A DNA stretch of 64,000 nt from Streptomyces echinoruber (GCF_014651135.1 NZ_BMWH01000001.1:495194-559193), one strand, 5' to 3'. Shown: positions 1 to 8,297, numbered from the stretch's first letter. The notes: generated by a model from the letters alone, not told the origin. Made by a program: numbers and translations.

Positions 1-495
1 GCGGCGCGCTCGGTGCGGGGGCGGCCGGCACTGGTGCCGTCCTGGCTGTTCACGGTGCGGACGCCCGACACGCGGGACGCCGCCACGGTGACGTACCCGG
101 CAATCGACCCGGCGTACCTGACCTCCGCGGCGTCCGCGACGCCGAGCCCGCGGCCCGACGACGGCACCGGCGGCACCGGCGGCACCCCGGCCACCCGGGA
201 CGTGAAGGTCACCGGCTACACCGCCGAGGGCTCGGACCTGACCGTCGCCTTCCAGGGCGGGGTGTGCTCGGACTACCGCGTCACGGCGCGGGAGAGCGCG
301 CGGAAGGTGACGGTCACCGTCACCGAGAGGTCCCGTCCGGGCCGGGTCTGCATCCTGATCGCGAAGCTGTACCACCGCACCGTCCACCTCGACCGCCCGC
401 TCGGCGACCGACAGGTCGTGGGGTCGGACGGCAAGGTTGTCCCGCGGGAGAAGGCGGACACGCGGCCGCCCGCCGCGTCCTCGCCGACGCGGTAA
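1..495 (+). CDS. C-terminal part of an unknown secreted or membrane protein (5' end outside window)
   Basis: The reading frame is open from base 1 (frame 1) to the TAA at 493-495, so the gene begins upstream of the window. The visible 164 residues hold a Pro/Gly/Thr-rich linker (about residues 46-62), then a compact beta-rich looking C-terminal segment with two cysteines (in GGVCSDY and RVCIL) that could form a disulfide in an exported protein. A GTG at 13 lies in frame but has no ribosome binding site and is not taken as the start. No family is recognised. The gene runs towards erpA and shares a terminator region with it. Confidence 0.7.
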   Translation, partial: AARSVRGRPALVPSWLFTVRTPDTRDAATVTYPAIDPAYLTSAASATPSPRPDDGTGGTGGTPATRDVKVTGYTAEGSDLTVAFQGGVCSDYRVTARESARKVTVTVTERSRPGRVCILIAKLYHRTVHLDRPLGDRQVVGSDGKVVPREKADTRPPAASSPTR

Positions 496-565
496 CCGCG
501 ACAGGCGCGGCAGCCGCGGAAGGTGCGGAAGGCGTGAAAGGCGCGGTAACCGCGGAAGGCGGTGG

Positions 566-655
566 GACGAAGAGCGGCGGACAGACGCCGGACGAAGAGC
601 CGGTGGACAGGCGCCGGACGAAGAGCCGGCGGACAGACGCCGGACGAAGAGCCGG
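566..655. repeat. 25-26 bp tandem repeat, 3.5 copies
   Basis: Units begin at 566, 591, 617 and 643 (the last partial), each starting GACGAAGAGC and ending in GACGCCG or GGCGCCG. The array fills the intergenic space just before a terminator hairpin. It is not coding in any convincing frame. Confidence 0.85.
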
Positions 656-690
656 AAGGCGGCGGCCCCGTGGGAGGGGGCCGCCGCCTT
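656..690. terminator. Terminator hairpin between converging genes
   Basis: A 14-bp perfect stem (656-669 with 677-690, AAGGCGGCGGCCCC on the left) closes a 7-base loop. It lies between the plus-strand gene ending at 495 and the minus-strand erpA-like gene ending at 720, so it can serve both directions. Confidence 0.8.
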
Positions 691-719
691 CCTGGTGATC
701 AGCCTGATCCGCGTCCGGC

Positions 720-1076
720 TCAGCTGAAGGAGTCGCCGCAGGCGCAGGAGCCGGTGGCGTTGGGGTTGTCGATCGTGAAGCCCTGCTTCTCGATGGTGTC
801 GACGAAGTCGATGGTCGCGCCGTTCAGGTACGGAGCGCTCATGCGGTCGGTGACGACCTTCACCCCGCCGTAGTCCTTCTCGACGTCGCCGTCGAGGGAG
901 CGCTCGTCGAAGAAGAGCTGGTACCGCAGGCCGGAGCAGCCGCCGGGCTGGACCGCGACGCGCAGCGCCAGGTCGTCACGGCCTTCCTGGTCGAGCAGGG
1001 CCTTGACCTTGGCCGCGGCGGCGTCGGTCAGGATGATGCCGTCGGTGACGGTGGTGGTCTCGTCCGATACGGACAT
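720..1076 (-). CDS. erpA: Iron-sulfur cluster insertion protein, ErpA/HesB/IscA family
   Basis: This is a 118-residue A-type Fe-S carrier, the usual length for the family. It holds a [Fe-S] intermediate and passes it to apo-targets in the cytoplasm. The three conserved cysteines are visible: one in QPGGCSGL and two in the C-terminal CACG motif near GSCACGDSFS. The ATG at 1076 gives the usual N-terminus before the core TDAAAAKVKALL. It is transcribed away from nadA, whose product needs a [4Fe-4S] cluster, so the divergent arrangement is functionally sensible. A hairpin at 656-690 terminates it. Confidence 0.93.
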   Translation of the reverse strand: MSVSDETTTVTDGIILTDAAAAKVKALLDQEGRDDLALRVAVQPGGCSGLRYQLFFDERSLDGDVEKDYGGVKVVTDRMSAPYLNGATIDFVDTIEKQGFTIDNPNATGSCACGDSFS

Positions 1077-1494
1077 CTACATCTCTCCCGGGTTGTACGG
1101 AGACTGCTTGCCGACGGGTGCAACCGCCAGTGCCGCGGATTCATTCCGGGCCGGGCACGAACACCGACGCCGGTTCCGCGCTTCGGCGCCGGATCGGCGC
1201 CTCGACGCAGGACCCGTGCTTTCCGGTTCCTCGTGCCCCGCTTCTTCATGCTCGCACATGCGCGGCGAAGCGCACACCGCCCTTCGAGGGGCCCTGGGCG
1301 CCGGGCGGCACCGGGCGATCACCGGGTGACGCCGGACAACACCGGGCGTCGGCGGGCGACATGCAGGCGCCGCCGGGCGGCATCGGGCGGCATCGGGATT
1401 CACGTCACATCGACGCAATCGCCATCGTCAAACTGACGTGAAGCGGTTATGATAAATAGCGTCAGATCGACGAAAAGTAGAAAGGGTGCGTGAC
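1077..1494. promoter_or_regulatory. Divergent erpA/nadA control region with direct repeats around a -10 box
   Basis: A 418-base region with no gene. A 13-base motif CGTCACATCGACG (1403-1415) recurs as CGTCAGATCGACG (1460-1472), 12 of 13 matching, 57 bases apart. Between them, right next to the second copy, lies a good -10 element TATGAT (1448-1453) on the plus strand; no clear -35 is seen. The surrounding sequence is locally AT-rich. The repeats are candidate operators for a regulator of NAD synthesis; the regulator is not known from this window. Confidence 0.5.
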
Positions 1495-2679
1495 GTGACC
1501 ACCGCCCACACCCAGGAGCTCGACGTACAGCCGACGCCCCTCGCCCTGCTCCTGCTCGGCCGCGAGGCCGACCCGAGGAGCGAGCGCGGCGTCGAGTGCC
1601 CCGGCGAGCTTCCCTCGCCCTCCGACCCGGACCTGGTGGAGCGCGCCCGCGCCGCCAAGGAGAAGCTCGGCGACAAGGTCTTCGTGCTGGGCCACCACTA
1701 CCAGCGCGACGAGGTCATCCAGTTCGCCGACGTCACGGGCGACTCCTTCAAGCTGGCCCGGGACGCGGCCGCGCGCCCGGAGGCCGAGTACATCGTCTTC
1801 TGCGGTGTGCACTTCATGGCGGAGTCCGCGGACATCCTCACCGGCGACCACCAGAAGGTGGTCCTGCCCGACCTGGCCGCCGGCTGCTCCATGGCCGACA
1901 TGGCGACGGCCGAGCAGGTCGCCGAGTGCTGGGACGTGCTCACCGAGGCCGGCGTCGCCGAGCAGGTCGTGCCCGTCTCGTACATGAACTCCTCCGCCGA
2001 CATCAAGGCCTTCACCGGCAAGCACGGCGGCACGATCTGCACCTCCTCCAACGCCCGGCGGGCGCTGGAGTGGGCGTTCCAGCAGGGTGAGAAGGTGCTG
2101 TTCCTGCCCGACCAGCACCTCGGCCGCAACACCGCCGTCCGCGACATGGGCATGTCCCTGGACGACTGCGTGGTCTACAACCCGCACAAGCCGAACGGCG
2201 GCCTGACCGCCGAGGAGCTGCGCGCCGCGAAGATGATCCTGTGGCGGGGCCACTGCTCGGTCCACGGCCGCTTCAACCTGGACTCGGTCAACGACGTGCG
2301 CGAGCGCGTCCCGGGCGTGAACGTCCTCGTCCACCCCGAGTGCCGGCACGAGGTGGTCGCCGCGGCGGACTACGTCGGCTCGACCGAGTACATCATCAAG
2401 ACCCTGGAGGCGGCCCCGGCCGGCTCCAAGTGGGCCGTCGGCACGGAGCTGAACCTGGTCCGCCGCCTGGCGAACCGTTTCGCTCCCGAGGGCAAGGAGA
2501 TCGTCTTCCTCGACCGCACGGTCTGCTTCTGCTCGACCATGAACCGCATCGACCTGCCCCACCTGGTCTGGGCCCTGGAGTCCCTCGTCGAGGGCAAGGT
2601 GGTCAACCGCATCGAGGTCGACAAGGAGACCGAGGCGTTCGCGAAGCTCGCGCTGGAGCGGATGCTGGCGCTGCCGTAA
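1495..2679 (+). CDS. nadA: Quinolinate synthase NadA
   Basis: NadA condenses iminoaspartate with dihydroxyacetone phosphate to quinolinate in de novo NAD synthesis, using a [4Fe-4S] cluster. The 394-residue product is the long actinobacterial form. Cluster-ligand cysteines appear in FCGVHFMAESADIL, HPECRHEV and TVCFCSTMN; the substrate motif GHHYQRDEV is present. The start chosen is GTG at 1495 because AAAGG (1481-1485) lies nine bases before it; the in-frame GTG at 1486 directly abuts that site and cannot use it. A strong terminator follows. Confidence 0.95.
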   Translation: MTTAHTQELDVQPTPLALLLLGREADPRSERGVECPGELPSPSDPDLVERARAAKEKLGDKVFVLGHHYQRDEVIQFADVTGDSFKLARDAAARPEAEYIVFCGVHFMAESADILTGDHQKVVLPDLAAGCSMADMATAEQVAECWDVLTEAGVAEQVVPVSYMNSSADIKAFTGKHGGTICTSSNARRALEWAFQQGEKVLFLPDQHLGRNTAVRDMGMSLDDCVVYNPHKPNGGLTAEELRAAKMILWRGHCSVHGRFNLDSVNDVRERVPGVNVLVHPECRHEVVAAADYVGSTEYIIKTLEAAPAGSKWAVGTELNLVRRLANRFAPEGKEIVFLDRTVCFCSTMNRIDLPHLVWALESLVEGKVVNRIEVDKETEAFAKLALERMLALP

Positions 2680-2717
2680 CGGGCGTCGACGCCGCGCCCT
2701 TCGCACAGAACACACAG

Positions 2718-2754
2718 AAGGGGCCTCTTCCGCTTCCACCGGAAGAGGCCCCTT
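2718..2754 (+). terminator. Rho-independent terminator of nadA
   Basis: A 15-bp perfect stem (2718-2732 with 2740-2754, left arm AAGGGGCCTCTTCCG) with a 7-base loop, starting 39 bases after the nadA stop. Confidence 0.9.
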
Positions 2755-3539
2755 TCCCTCCGCCCGCCACCGCCCTGGTCTCCTCTCCAGCACGCGCACG
2801 CACGGGGCGGAAACGACGACGCGGACGTAGCGCGCTGGTCTCCTCCCAGCACGCGCACGCACGGGGCGGAACGACGGCACAGCGCGACCGGGCCGACCAT
2901 CTCGCGATCGCGGTTCCGGGACCCCGGCCCACCCGCCCTGCTCCCCGCACGCATGACGGCCGCACGCATGACGGCCGCCCTGCCGCCGCAACGCCGCGCG
3001 ACTCGGCGAGCACGGTGGAGAAACCCGGCCGCAGACGGGAACCGACCCCCGAACGACCGCCTCCCCCGAACGACCGCCTCTTCTGAACAAGCGGACTCCG
3101 AGGCCGTCTTCGTACACCAACCCCCCTCCACCGGCGGCCTGATGACACGGCGGTATGTCGAGCGGGGCGACAGCGCGCAGATCACCCGGCGGGCTCCCCC
3201 ACCAAGCCGCCGTACCGCCGTACCAGAGGGCGCCGGACGCGCCACTCCCCCTCATCGACGGGTGCGGCAGGCATTCCCTCCCCGGGCCTCATCTCCCTTA
3301 CAGAACCGGGGGAAAGCCCTGTCTTCCCTGTGCCGCCACCGCGGCAGCCGCCCCTCACCCTCCCGATCGCCCTTCACCCACACCGGCTGAGCCGGACCGC
3401 CCAACCAGCCGAACGGTGCCGAACGACCGCCCCCTTGTCTCCCCTCCCACGTGACTACACGGATGAAATCCAGCCCACCGCTCCTTCCAGGAAAACCGGC
3501 CCGATCTTCCCGGCAACCTCTCCGTCACGGCAAAAAGCG
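2755..3539. other. Gene-poor stretch with degenerate repeats
   Basis: No open frame here has a start with a ribosome binding site or recognisable protein sequence. A direct repeat of about 42 bases, sharing GCACGCGCACGCACGGGGCG, is at 2775-2818 and 2835-2876. Short duplications follow (GCATGACGGCCGCA twice near 2951-2973; CCGAACGACCGCCTC twice near 3051-3080). It separates nadA from the CRISPR array and looks like degraded accessory DNA. Confidence 0.5.
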
Positions 3540-3657
3540 CTTAGTATGCACTGCCAACCCCCACGCGACCAGAATGCGAAACTTGCACCACATGTCGGAT
3601 TCTCAAATAGTGCAACAATACCTGCCCACCGCCCAATAAACACCCAGGTCACGCCCT
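3540..3657 (+). promoter_or_regulatory. Putative CRISPR leader
   Basis: The 118 bases before the first repeat are clearly richer in A and T than the flanks (for example AATAGTGCAACAATACC and GCCCAATAAACACC). In type I-E systems the leader lies on this side of repeats in this orientation, and it holds the promoter and integration signals. No promoter element is assigned. Confidence 0.5.
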
Positions 3658-4053
3658 CTGCTCCCCGCGCCTGCGGGGATGGTCCCCGATAAAGTCTTAC
3701 GCGCGCGTACTACTTTGACTGCTCCCCGCGCCTGCGGGGATGGTCCCAACCGGCTCGCCGACGCCCTGCAGACCCAGGCCTGCTCCCCGCGCCTGCGGGG
3801 ATGGTCCCAGCAACACACTCTCCTGGTCAGGTACTTCACTCTGCTCCCCGCGCCTGCGGGGATGGTCCCCCTTGAAAACGGCCAGGGCTACTCGTCGCCC
3901 CCTGCTCCCCGCGCCTGCGGGGATGGTCCCTGGCCCGCCGTATCTGGTGCCGCCTCGCCCAACTGCTCCCCGCGCCTGCGGGGATGGTCCCCGGTCTCGA
4001 CGACCGCGCCGTGCCCCACCTCCGCTGCTCCCCGCGCCTGCGGGGATGGTCCC
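3658..4053 (+). CRISPR. Type I-E CRISPR array, 7 repeats and 6 spacers
   Basis: Seven identical 29-base repeats start at 3658, 3719, 3780, 3841, 3902, 3963 and 4025. Each begins CTGCTCCCCGCGCC and ends TGCGGGGATGGTCCC; the CCCCGC...GCGGGG part forms the usual hairpin. Spacers are 32 bases, the last 33 (3687-3718, 3748-3779, 3809-3840, 3870-3901, 3931-3962, 3992-4024). The repeat resembles the E. coli type I-E repeat on the same strand, so crRNA is expected from the plus strand. No repeat is degenerate, so neither end shows decay. No cas gene lies in the window. Confidence 0.97.
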
Positions 4054-4136
4054 TCCCAGAGCACCAATACCTCCCGCGTGCGGCGGCGCCGGCCGTCTCC
4101 GCAAGCCCCGTTTCCGGCCGCCGCCCCACCCCTGAC

Positions 4137-4433
4137 CTAATCCTCCGCCAGCCGCGCTCCCCGGCTCTCCGCGATCCGCAGCGCGTCGCCGAGCGCCTCC
4201 GTCAGCCGCATGCTCGCGAACCGCAACTCCCGCTCGTCCAGCGCCGGTTGCCGGAGCAGTGTCCGCGCCGCCGCCAGGATCGTCTGCGCCGACTCGATCA
4301 GCTCCGCTTCCACCGTGTCCGCGAGGCGGGACAGGCGGCTGTTGGGGTCGTCCGTGCTGAGGTAGCACGGACGACCCTCCGGCGTGGTCCATGGCAGCAG
4401 CCGCAAGGGGGTCCCCGTACCGTCGCGCAACAC
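4137..4433 (-). CDS. Small hypothetical protein divergent from an XRE regulator
   Basis: A 98-residue protein, probably cytoplasmic, with a short N-terminal segment (LRLLPWTTPEGRPCYLS) and a long helical C-terminal half rich in Ala, Leu and Glu. GTG at 4433 is preferred: the frame continues to an ATG at 4565, but that extension is made of small repeats (GATCGGGG three times near 4460-4480, and alternating ATTCG/CCGG motifs) and looks non-coding. Its place beside an XRE/DUF5753-DUF397 pair is common for such small Streptomyces proteins. Function is unknown. Confidence 0.6.
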   Translation of the reverse strand: MLRDGTGTPLRLLPWTTPEGRPCYLSTDDPNSRLSRLADTVEAELIESAQTILAAARTLLRQPALDERELRFASMRLTEALGDALRIAESRGARLAED

Positions 4434-4582
4434 CTGACACCGCTCCTCTCCGATCGGGGATCGGGGATCGGGGATCGAACACCCGAAGTCCCACATTCGA
4501 AATCCGGCATTCGGAATTCGAGGTCCGGAACCCAAATCCCGGAAACCGCCTCCCCGGCGGTTCACGACCCGCCACGATTACC

Positions 4583-4613
4583 GTGTGCGCCGCCATCATC
4601 GCGCTGCGCACAC
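4583..4613. promoter_or_regulatory. Inverted repeat upstream of the XRE gene
   Basis: GTGTGCGC (4583-4590) and GCGCACAC (4606-4613) are perfect 8-base arms separated by 15 bases, about 60 bases before the XRE start and upstream of the divergent small gene. This is a possible operator for the neighbouring regulator. Confidence 0.4.
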
Positions 4614-4672
4614 ATCGCAGGCAGGGGCCTCGCGTCCCGGCCTGAAGAACGGGACAACGGAGGAGCCGAACC

Positions 4673-5518
4673 ATGACGTTCAAGCCACAGACACTCCCCC
4701 CGTACCTGTCCGCCCGGCACTACTTCGGTGCCGAGCAGCGCCGTCACCGCGAGGCCGCCGGGCTGTCCCTCGTCCAGCTCGCCGGCATCGTGAACTCCAG
4801 CAAGAGCACGCTGGCCCGGGTGGAGACGGCGGAGTTGATGCCGCCGCCGGACCTTCCCGACCGGCTGGACGCCGCGTTCGGCACGGACCGGCACTTCCAC
4901 GGCCTGTACGAGCTGGCCAAGCGTGAGGCACACCCCGACCAGTACCGCCGGTTCATGGACTTCGAGGCGCAGGCGGACGTCATCGAGAACTTCGGAGCGC
5001 AAGCCGTCCCCGGTCTGTTGCAGACCAAGGAGTACGCCTTCGCTCAGCTCAGCCTCCGGGAGGATCTGCCCGGGGAGAAGGTGGAGGAACTGGTCAACGC
5101 CCGTATGTCCCGCAAGGACCGGCTGCGCTCGGCCCGCCCTCCGCTGCGGTGGGCAATCATCGACGAGGCGGTCCTGCGGCGGCCGATCGGCGGCAGGGAG
5201 TGCATGCGCAAACAACTGGCCGCGCTGCTCGAACAGGTGGATACTCCGGACAGCAAGGTGCAGGTGATGCCCTTCAGTGCCGGTGGGCACTATCTGTTGG
5301 GCGGCGCACTGACCCTGCTGACCCTTCCCAACGGCTCCACCATGGCCTATGAAGAGAGCATCGAGGTCGGCCACCTCTACGAGGACCGGGACTCGGTGAA
5401 GAAGTGGCGGCGACGCTACGAGGTGCTGCGCGCCAACGCCCTTTCCCCATCGGCCTCGGCGGAGCTGATCCGAGACGCGATGGAGGACCACACGTCATGC
5501 GACACACCCCCGAACTGA
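4673..5518 (+). CDS. XRE-family regulator with DUF5753 domain
   Basis: The 281-residue protein has an N-terminal Cro/C1-type helix-turn-helix (about residues 12-75, with LSLVQLAGIVNSSKSTLARVE) and a C-terminal DUF5753 region (about 95-270, with QAVPGLLQTKEYA and the VMPFSAGGHYLLGG segment typical of the family). ATG at 4673 follows GGAGGAG. The next gene, encoding a DUF397 protein, overlaps its last 22 bases. Such XRE-DUF397 pairs are abundant in Streptomyces and take part in developmental and antibiotic regulation in some studied cases, with toxin-antitoxin-like behaviour proposed for some. The exact target here is unknown. Confidence 0.9.
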   Translation: MTFKPQTLPPYLSARHYFGAEQRRHREAAGLSLVQLAGIVNSSKSTLARVETAELMPPPDLPDRLDAAFGTDRHFHGLYELAKREAHPDQYRRFMDFEAQADVIENFGAQAVPGLLQTKEYAFAQLSLREDLPGEKVEELVNARMSRKDRLRSARPPLRWAIIDEAVLRRPIGGRECMRKQLAALLEQVDTPDSKVQVMPFSAGGHYLLGGALTLLTLPNGSTMAYEESIEVGHLYEDRDSVKKWRRRYEVLRANALSPSASAELIRDAMEDHTSCDTPPN

Positions 5519-5703
5519 CCTCCGCCCGCTGGCGCCGGAGCAGTTACAGCAATGCCAACGGGGGCGAATGCGTCGAGGTCGCCGAGAACGTCCCCGGCGT
5601 GGTCCCCGTCCGCGACAGCAAGAACCCCTACGGCCCCGTCCTCGTCGTCCCGGCCGCCGCGTGGGACGCGTTCGTCAGCTCCCTGAAGGAGAAAACGCCC
5701 TGA
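5497..5703 (+). CDS. DUF397 domain protein, partner of the XRE regulator
   Basis: A 68-residue protein with the DUF397 signature: W-R-x-S-S-Y-S near the start, GGECVEVAE in the middle, VRDSKNPYGPVL and a closing W-D-AFV. The ATG at 5497 lies inside the end of the XRE gene, so the two are translationally coupled. Paired DUF397 proteins are thought to bind or counteract the XRE partner; that role is inferred from family context, not from this sequence. Confidence 0.9.
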   Translation: MRHTPELTSARWRRSSYSNANGGECVEVAENVPGVVPVRDSKNPYGPVLVVPAAAWDAFVSSLKEKTP

Positions 5704-5718
5704 CGGGCGTTCGGAAGT

Positions 5719-6411
5719 TCATCCTCCCCTCGGCCGTACCAGCCCCGACTCGTAGGCGATGACGACCAGTTGGGCGCGGTCCCGGGCGCCCAGCTTGGTC
5801 ATGGCGCGGTTGACGTGGGTCTTCACGGTGAGGGGGCTGACTTCCAGGCGTTCGGCGATCTCGTCGTTGGTGTGGCCGGCGGCGACCTGGGTCAGGACCT
5901 CGCGTTCGCGGACGGTGAGGGCGGCGAGGCGGGCGGCGTGCTCGGAGGCGCGGTCGTCGCCGGAGGTGCCGTCCTGGGCGAGGAAGCGGGCGATCAGGCC
6001 CTTGGTGGCGGCCGGGGAGAGCAGGGACTCGCCCTCGGCGGCGGCGCGGATGCCGTGCAGCAGCTCCGCCGGTTCGGCGCCCTTGCCGAGGAAGCCCGCG
6101 GCGCCCGCGCGCAGCGCCTCCACGACGTAGTCGTCGACCTCGAACGTCGTCAGGATCAGGACGCGGGCGTGGGCCAGTTCGGGGTCGGCGGTGAGGGTGC
6201 GGGTGGCGGCGAGGCCGTCGGTGCCGGGCATGCGGACGTCCATGAGGACGACGTCGGGCCGCAGTTCCCGGGCCAGCCGTACCGCCTCCGCGCCGTCGGA
6301 CGCCTCCCCCACCACCTCCATGTCGGGCTCGGAGTCCACCAGCACCCGGAACGCGCTGCGCAGCAACGCCTGGTCGTCGGCGAGCAGCACGCGGATCGCG
6401 CGGGTCGTCAT
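5719..6411 (-). CDS. NarL/FixJ-family response regulator
   Basis: The 230-residue protein has an N-terminal receiver domain (about 5-125; acidic pair DD, phosphoacceptor Asp in VVLMDVRMPG, switch Thr in LILTTF, Lys in LGKGAEP) and a C-terminal LuxR-type helix-turn-helix (about 160-225; LTVREREVL and NDEIAERLEVSPLTVKTHVNRAM). The ATG at 6411 overlaps the stop of the upstream histidine kinase by four bases, so the two form an operon. The signal and regulon are unknown. Confidence 0.95.
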   Translation of the reverse strand: MTTRAIRVLLADDQALLRSAFRVLVDSEPDMEVVGEASDGAEAVRLARELRPDVVLMDVRMPGTDGLAATRTLTADPELAHARVLILTTFEVDDYVVEALRAGAAGFLGKGAEPAELLHGIRAAAEGESLLSPAATKGLIARFLAQDGTSGDDRASEHAARLAALTVREREVLTQVAAGHTNDEIAERLEVSPLTVKTHVNRAMTKLGARDRAQLVVIAYESGLVRPRGG

Positions 6412-7883
6412 ACGGGGTCCTTCGCCGGGTCCGCCGGGTCTGCCGGGTTCACCGGGTTCGCCGGGTTCACCGGGTTCGCCGAGTCCGCCGGGTCTTCCGC
6501 CGGATCCTTCACCGAGCCCTTCATCGGGTCCTTCACCAGGTCCTTCATCGGGTCCTTCACCGTCCGGGCCCGGGGCTCGACGGGCACCTCGATGGGCAGG
6601 ACGGCATGCACTCGGAAGCCGCCTCCGTAGCGGGGTCCGGTGGTGAGGGTGCCGCCCAGCGCGGTGACCCGCTCCCGCATCCCGAGCAGCCCGTGTCCAC
6701 CGCCCTGTCCGTCTCCACCGCCCTGTCCGTGCCCGCTGCTTTGTCCGTGCCCGCTGCTTTGTCCGTGCCCGCTGCTTTGTCCGTGCCCGTCGCCCTGTTC
6801 GTGTCCGTCGCCCTGTTCGGGGGTGGCGTTCCGGCCGGCGCCGTCGTCCAGCACGGTGATCTCCACGGTGGAGCCCACGCGGACGACGCTGACTTCGGCC
6901 CGCGCCCCGTCGCCCGCGTGCTTCCGCACGTTGGTGAGGGCCTCCTGCACGATCCGGTAGGCGGCCAGGTCCACGGCGGCGGGCAGGTCGGTGCCCTGGT
7001 CGGCGCGGGCCACTTCGACGGGGAGCCCGGCGCTGCGGAAGGTGCCGGCGAGTTCCTCCAGGCGGTCCAGGCCGGGGGCGGGTTCGGTGGGGGCCTGCGG
7101 GTCGTCGGACTGGCGCAGCAGGCCGACGGTGGCGCGCAGTTCGTTCAGCGCGGAGCGGCCGGCCTCGCGCACGTGCCGGAGGGCTTCCTTGGCCTGGTCG
7201 GGGCGCTTGTCCATGACGTGCGCGGCGACCCCGGCCTGAACGTTGACCAGGGCGATGTGGTGGGCGACGACGTCGTGCAGGTCGCGGGCGATGCGCAGGC
7301 GCTCCTCGGCGACGCGGCGGCGGGCCTCCTCCTCGCGGGTGCGTTCGGCGCGTTCCGCGCGTTCCTCGATCGCCTGCACGAAGGCGCGGCGGCTGCGGAT
7401 CGCGTCGCCGGCGGCCGCGGCCATGCCGGTCCACGCGAAGATCGCCAGGTTGTCCTGCGCGTACCAGGGCAGCGGGCCCGCCAGCATCGCCGTGCCGGTC
7501 AGCACCGTCATGGTGAGCAGGCCGACGCGCCGCGTGGTGGGACGGTCGGTGGCGGCGGCGACCGTGAACAGCGCGACGACCGCGCACATCGCGACCGGGG
7601 CGCGCGGGTCGGCGGTGACGACCTCGACGACGGAGACGGTGCCGGTGACCGCGAGCACCGGCAGCGGGGCACGGCGGCGGAAGACCAGCGCGGCGGCGCC
7701 GACCGCCATCAGCACCAGGCTGAGCGCGGCCGGGGTGCGGACGGTCCACGTCACGCCGCCCGAGCCGTGCGGGCCGACGAACGAACCGGCCACCATGCAC
7801 ACCAGCACCCCCGCCGCCAGCACGGCGTCGAGCGCCAGGGGGTGGGCCGCGAGACGGCAGCGGGCGCGATCCAGGGTGCTCAC
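6408..7883 (-). CDS. Two-component sensor histidine kinase, HisKA_3 type, with expanded ATP lid and tail
   Basis: The 491-residue protein has about four to five membrane segments (roughly 18-160), a dimerisation domain with the phospho-His in RDLHDVVAHHIALV (about 205), an HATPase domain with the N-box QEALTNVRKHA and G-box LDDGAG. Between G1 and the GGGHGLLGMRERV box, the ATP lid is extended by GHGQSS repeats, encoded by an 18-bp tandem repeat near 6704-6820. After the normal end of the domain (VHAVLPIEV) there is a 60-residue tail of VKDPMKD and NPVNPAD repeats. It partners the response regulator that overlaps its stop codon. Confidence 0.92.
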   Translation of the reverse strand: MSTLDRARCRLAAHPLALDAVLAAGVLVCMVAGSFVGPHGSGGVTWTVRTPAALSLVLMAVGAAALVFRRRAPLPVLAVTGTVSVVEVVTADPRAPVAMCAVVALFTVAAATDRPTTRRVGLLTMTVLTGTAMLAGPLPWYAQDNLAIFAWTGMAAAAGDAIRSRRAFVQAIEERAERAERTREEEARRRVAEERLRIARDLHDVVAHHIALVNVQAGVAAHVMDKRPDQAKEALRHVREAGRSALNELRATVGLLRQSDDPQAPTEPAPGLDRLEELAGTFRSAGLPVEVARADQGTDLPAAVDLAAYRIVQEALTNVRKHAGDGARAEVSVVRVGSTVEITVLDDGAGRNATPEQGDGHEQGDGHGQSSGHGQSSGHGQSSGHGQGGGDGQGGGHGLLGMRERVTALGGTLTTGPRYGGGFRVHAVLPIEVPVEPRARTVKDPMKDLVKDPMKGSVKDPAEDPADSANPVNPANPVNPADPADPAKDPV

Positions 7884-8018
7884 GGCTGGGTGTACGTCCC
7901 TTTGGTGGTGACCGGGGTAAGCCGGGGTGGCCGTCGTGGCCTGCCGGGGTGGGCCGCGGCCGGCCGGGGTGGGCCGTAACCGGCCGGGGGCCGCCGCCCC
8001 CGCGCCGGCGGGGCGTGC

Positions 8019-8297
8019 CTACCCCGGGATCAGGCCGTCGTCGCTGAGCAGGTTCCGGACCTCCTCCAGGGTCGCGTCGGGGGCCGGGAGGATCAGGTCG
8101 GAGGGTTCGAGGGAGTCGTCGGGGACGGGTTCGCCCAGCTCGCGGACCTTGGTGAGCAGGGCGTGGAGGGTGCGGCGGAAGCCGGGGCCGTCGCCGTTCT
8201 CCATCTCCCGCAAGAGTTCGTCGTCCAGCGGATTCAGCTCGGCGAGGTGGCCGTCGGCCAGTCTCACCTGTCCCTCCCCCATGATCCGTACGATCAT
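8019..8297 (-). CDS. pspAA: PspA-associated protein PspAA
   Basis: A 92-residue protein that begins MIVRIMGEGQ and has the ELNPLDDELL segment seen in actinobacterial PspAA proteins. These proteins are encoded next to PspA and belong to the membrane-stress response. Here the gene follows pspA on the same strand with a 139-base spacer that contains short CTCGGACTGCTG repeats. The mechanism of PspAA is not well known. Confidence 0.85.
   Translation of the reverse strand: MIVRIMGEGQVRLADGHLAELNPLDDELLREMENGDGPGFRRTLHALLTKVRELGEPVPDDSLEPSDLILPAPDATLEEVRNLLSDDGLIPG

Noticed and set aside
1486..1494. GTG 1486 as the nadA start
   Set aside because: AAAGG immediately precedes it with no spacing; GTG 1495 has proper spacing.
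2603..3245. Possible genes in the 2.7-3.5 kb gap
   Set aside because: The frames on both strands lack ribosome sites and consist of repeat-derived Arg/Pro/Ser runs.
1462..3255. Long minus-strand frame of almost 600 codons over nadA
   Set aside because: It lies antisense to the clear nadA gene, and its composition (Arg/Gly/Ala with repeated Leu-Val patches) is that of a GC-rich shadow frame.
3697..4683. Minus-strand frame through the CRISPR array
   Set aside because: It translates the repeats (DHPRRRGEQ units) and cannot be a gene; only the part 4137-4433 was kept as a possible CDS.
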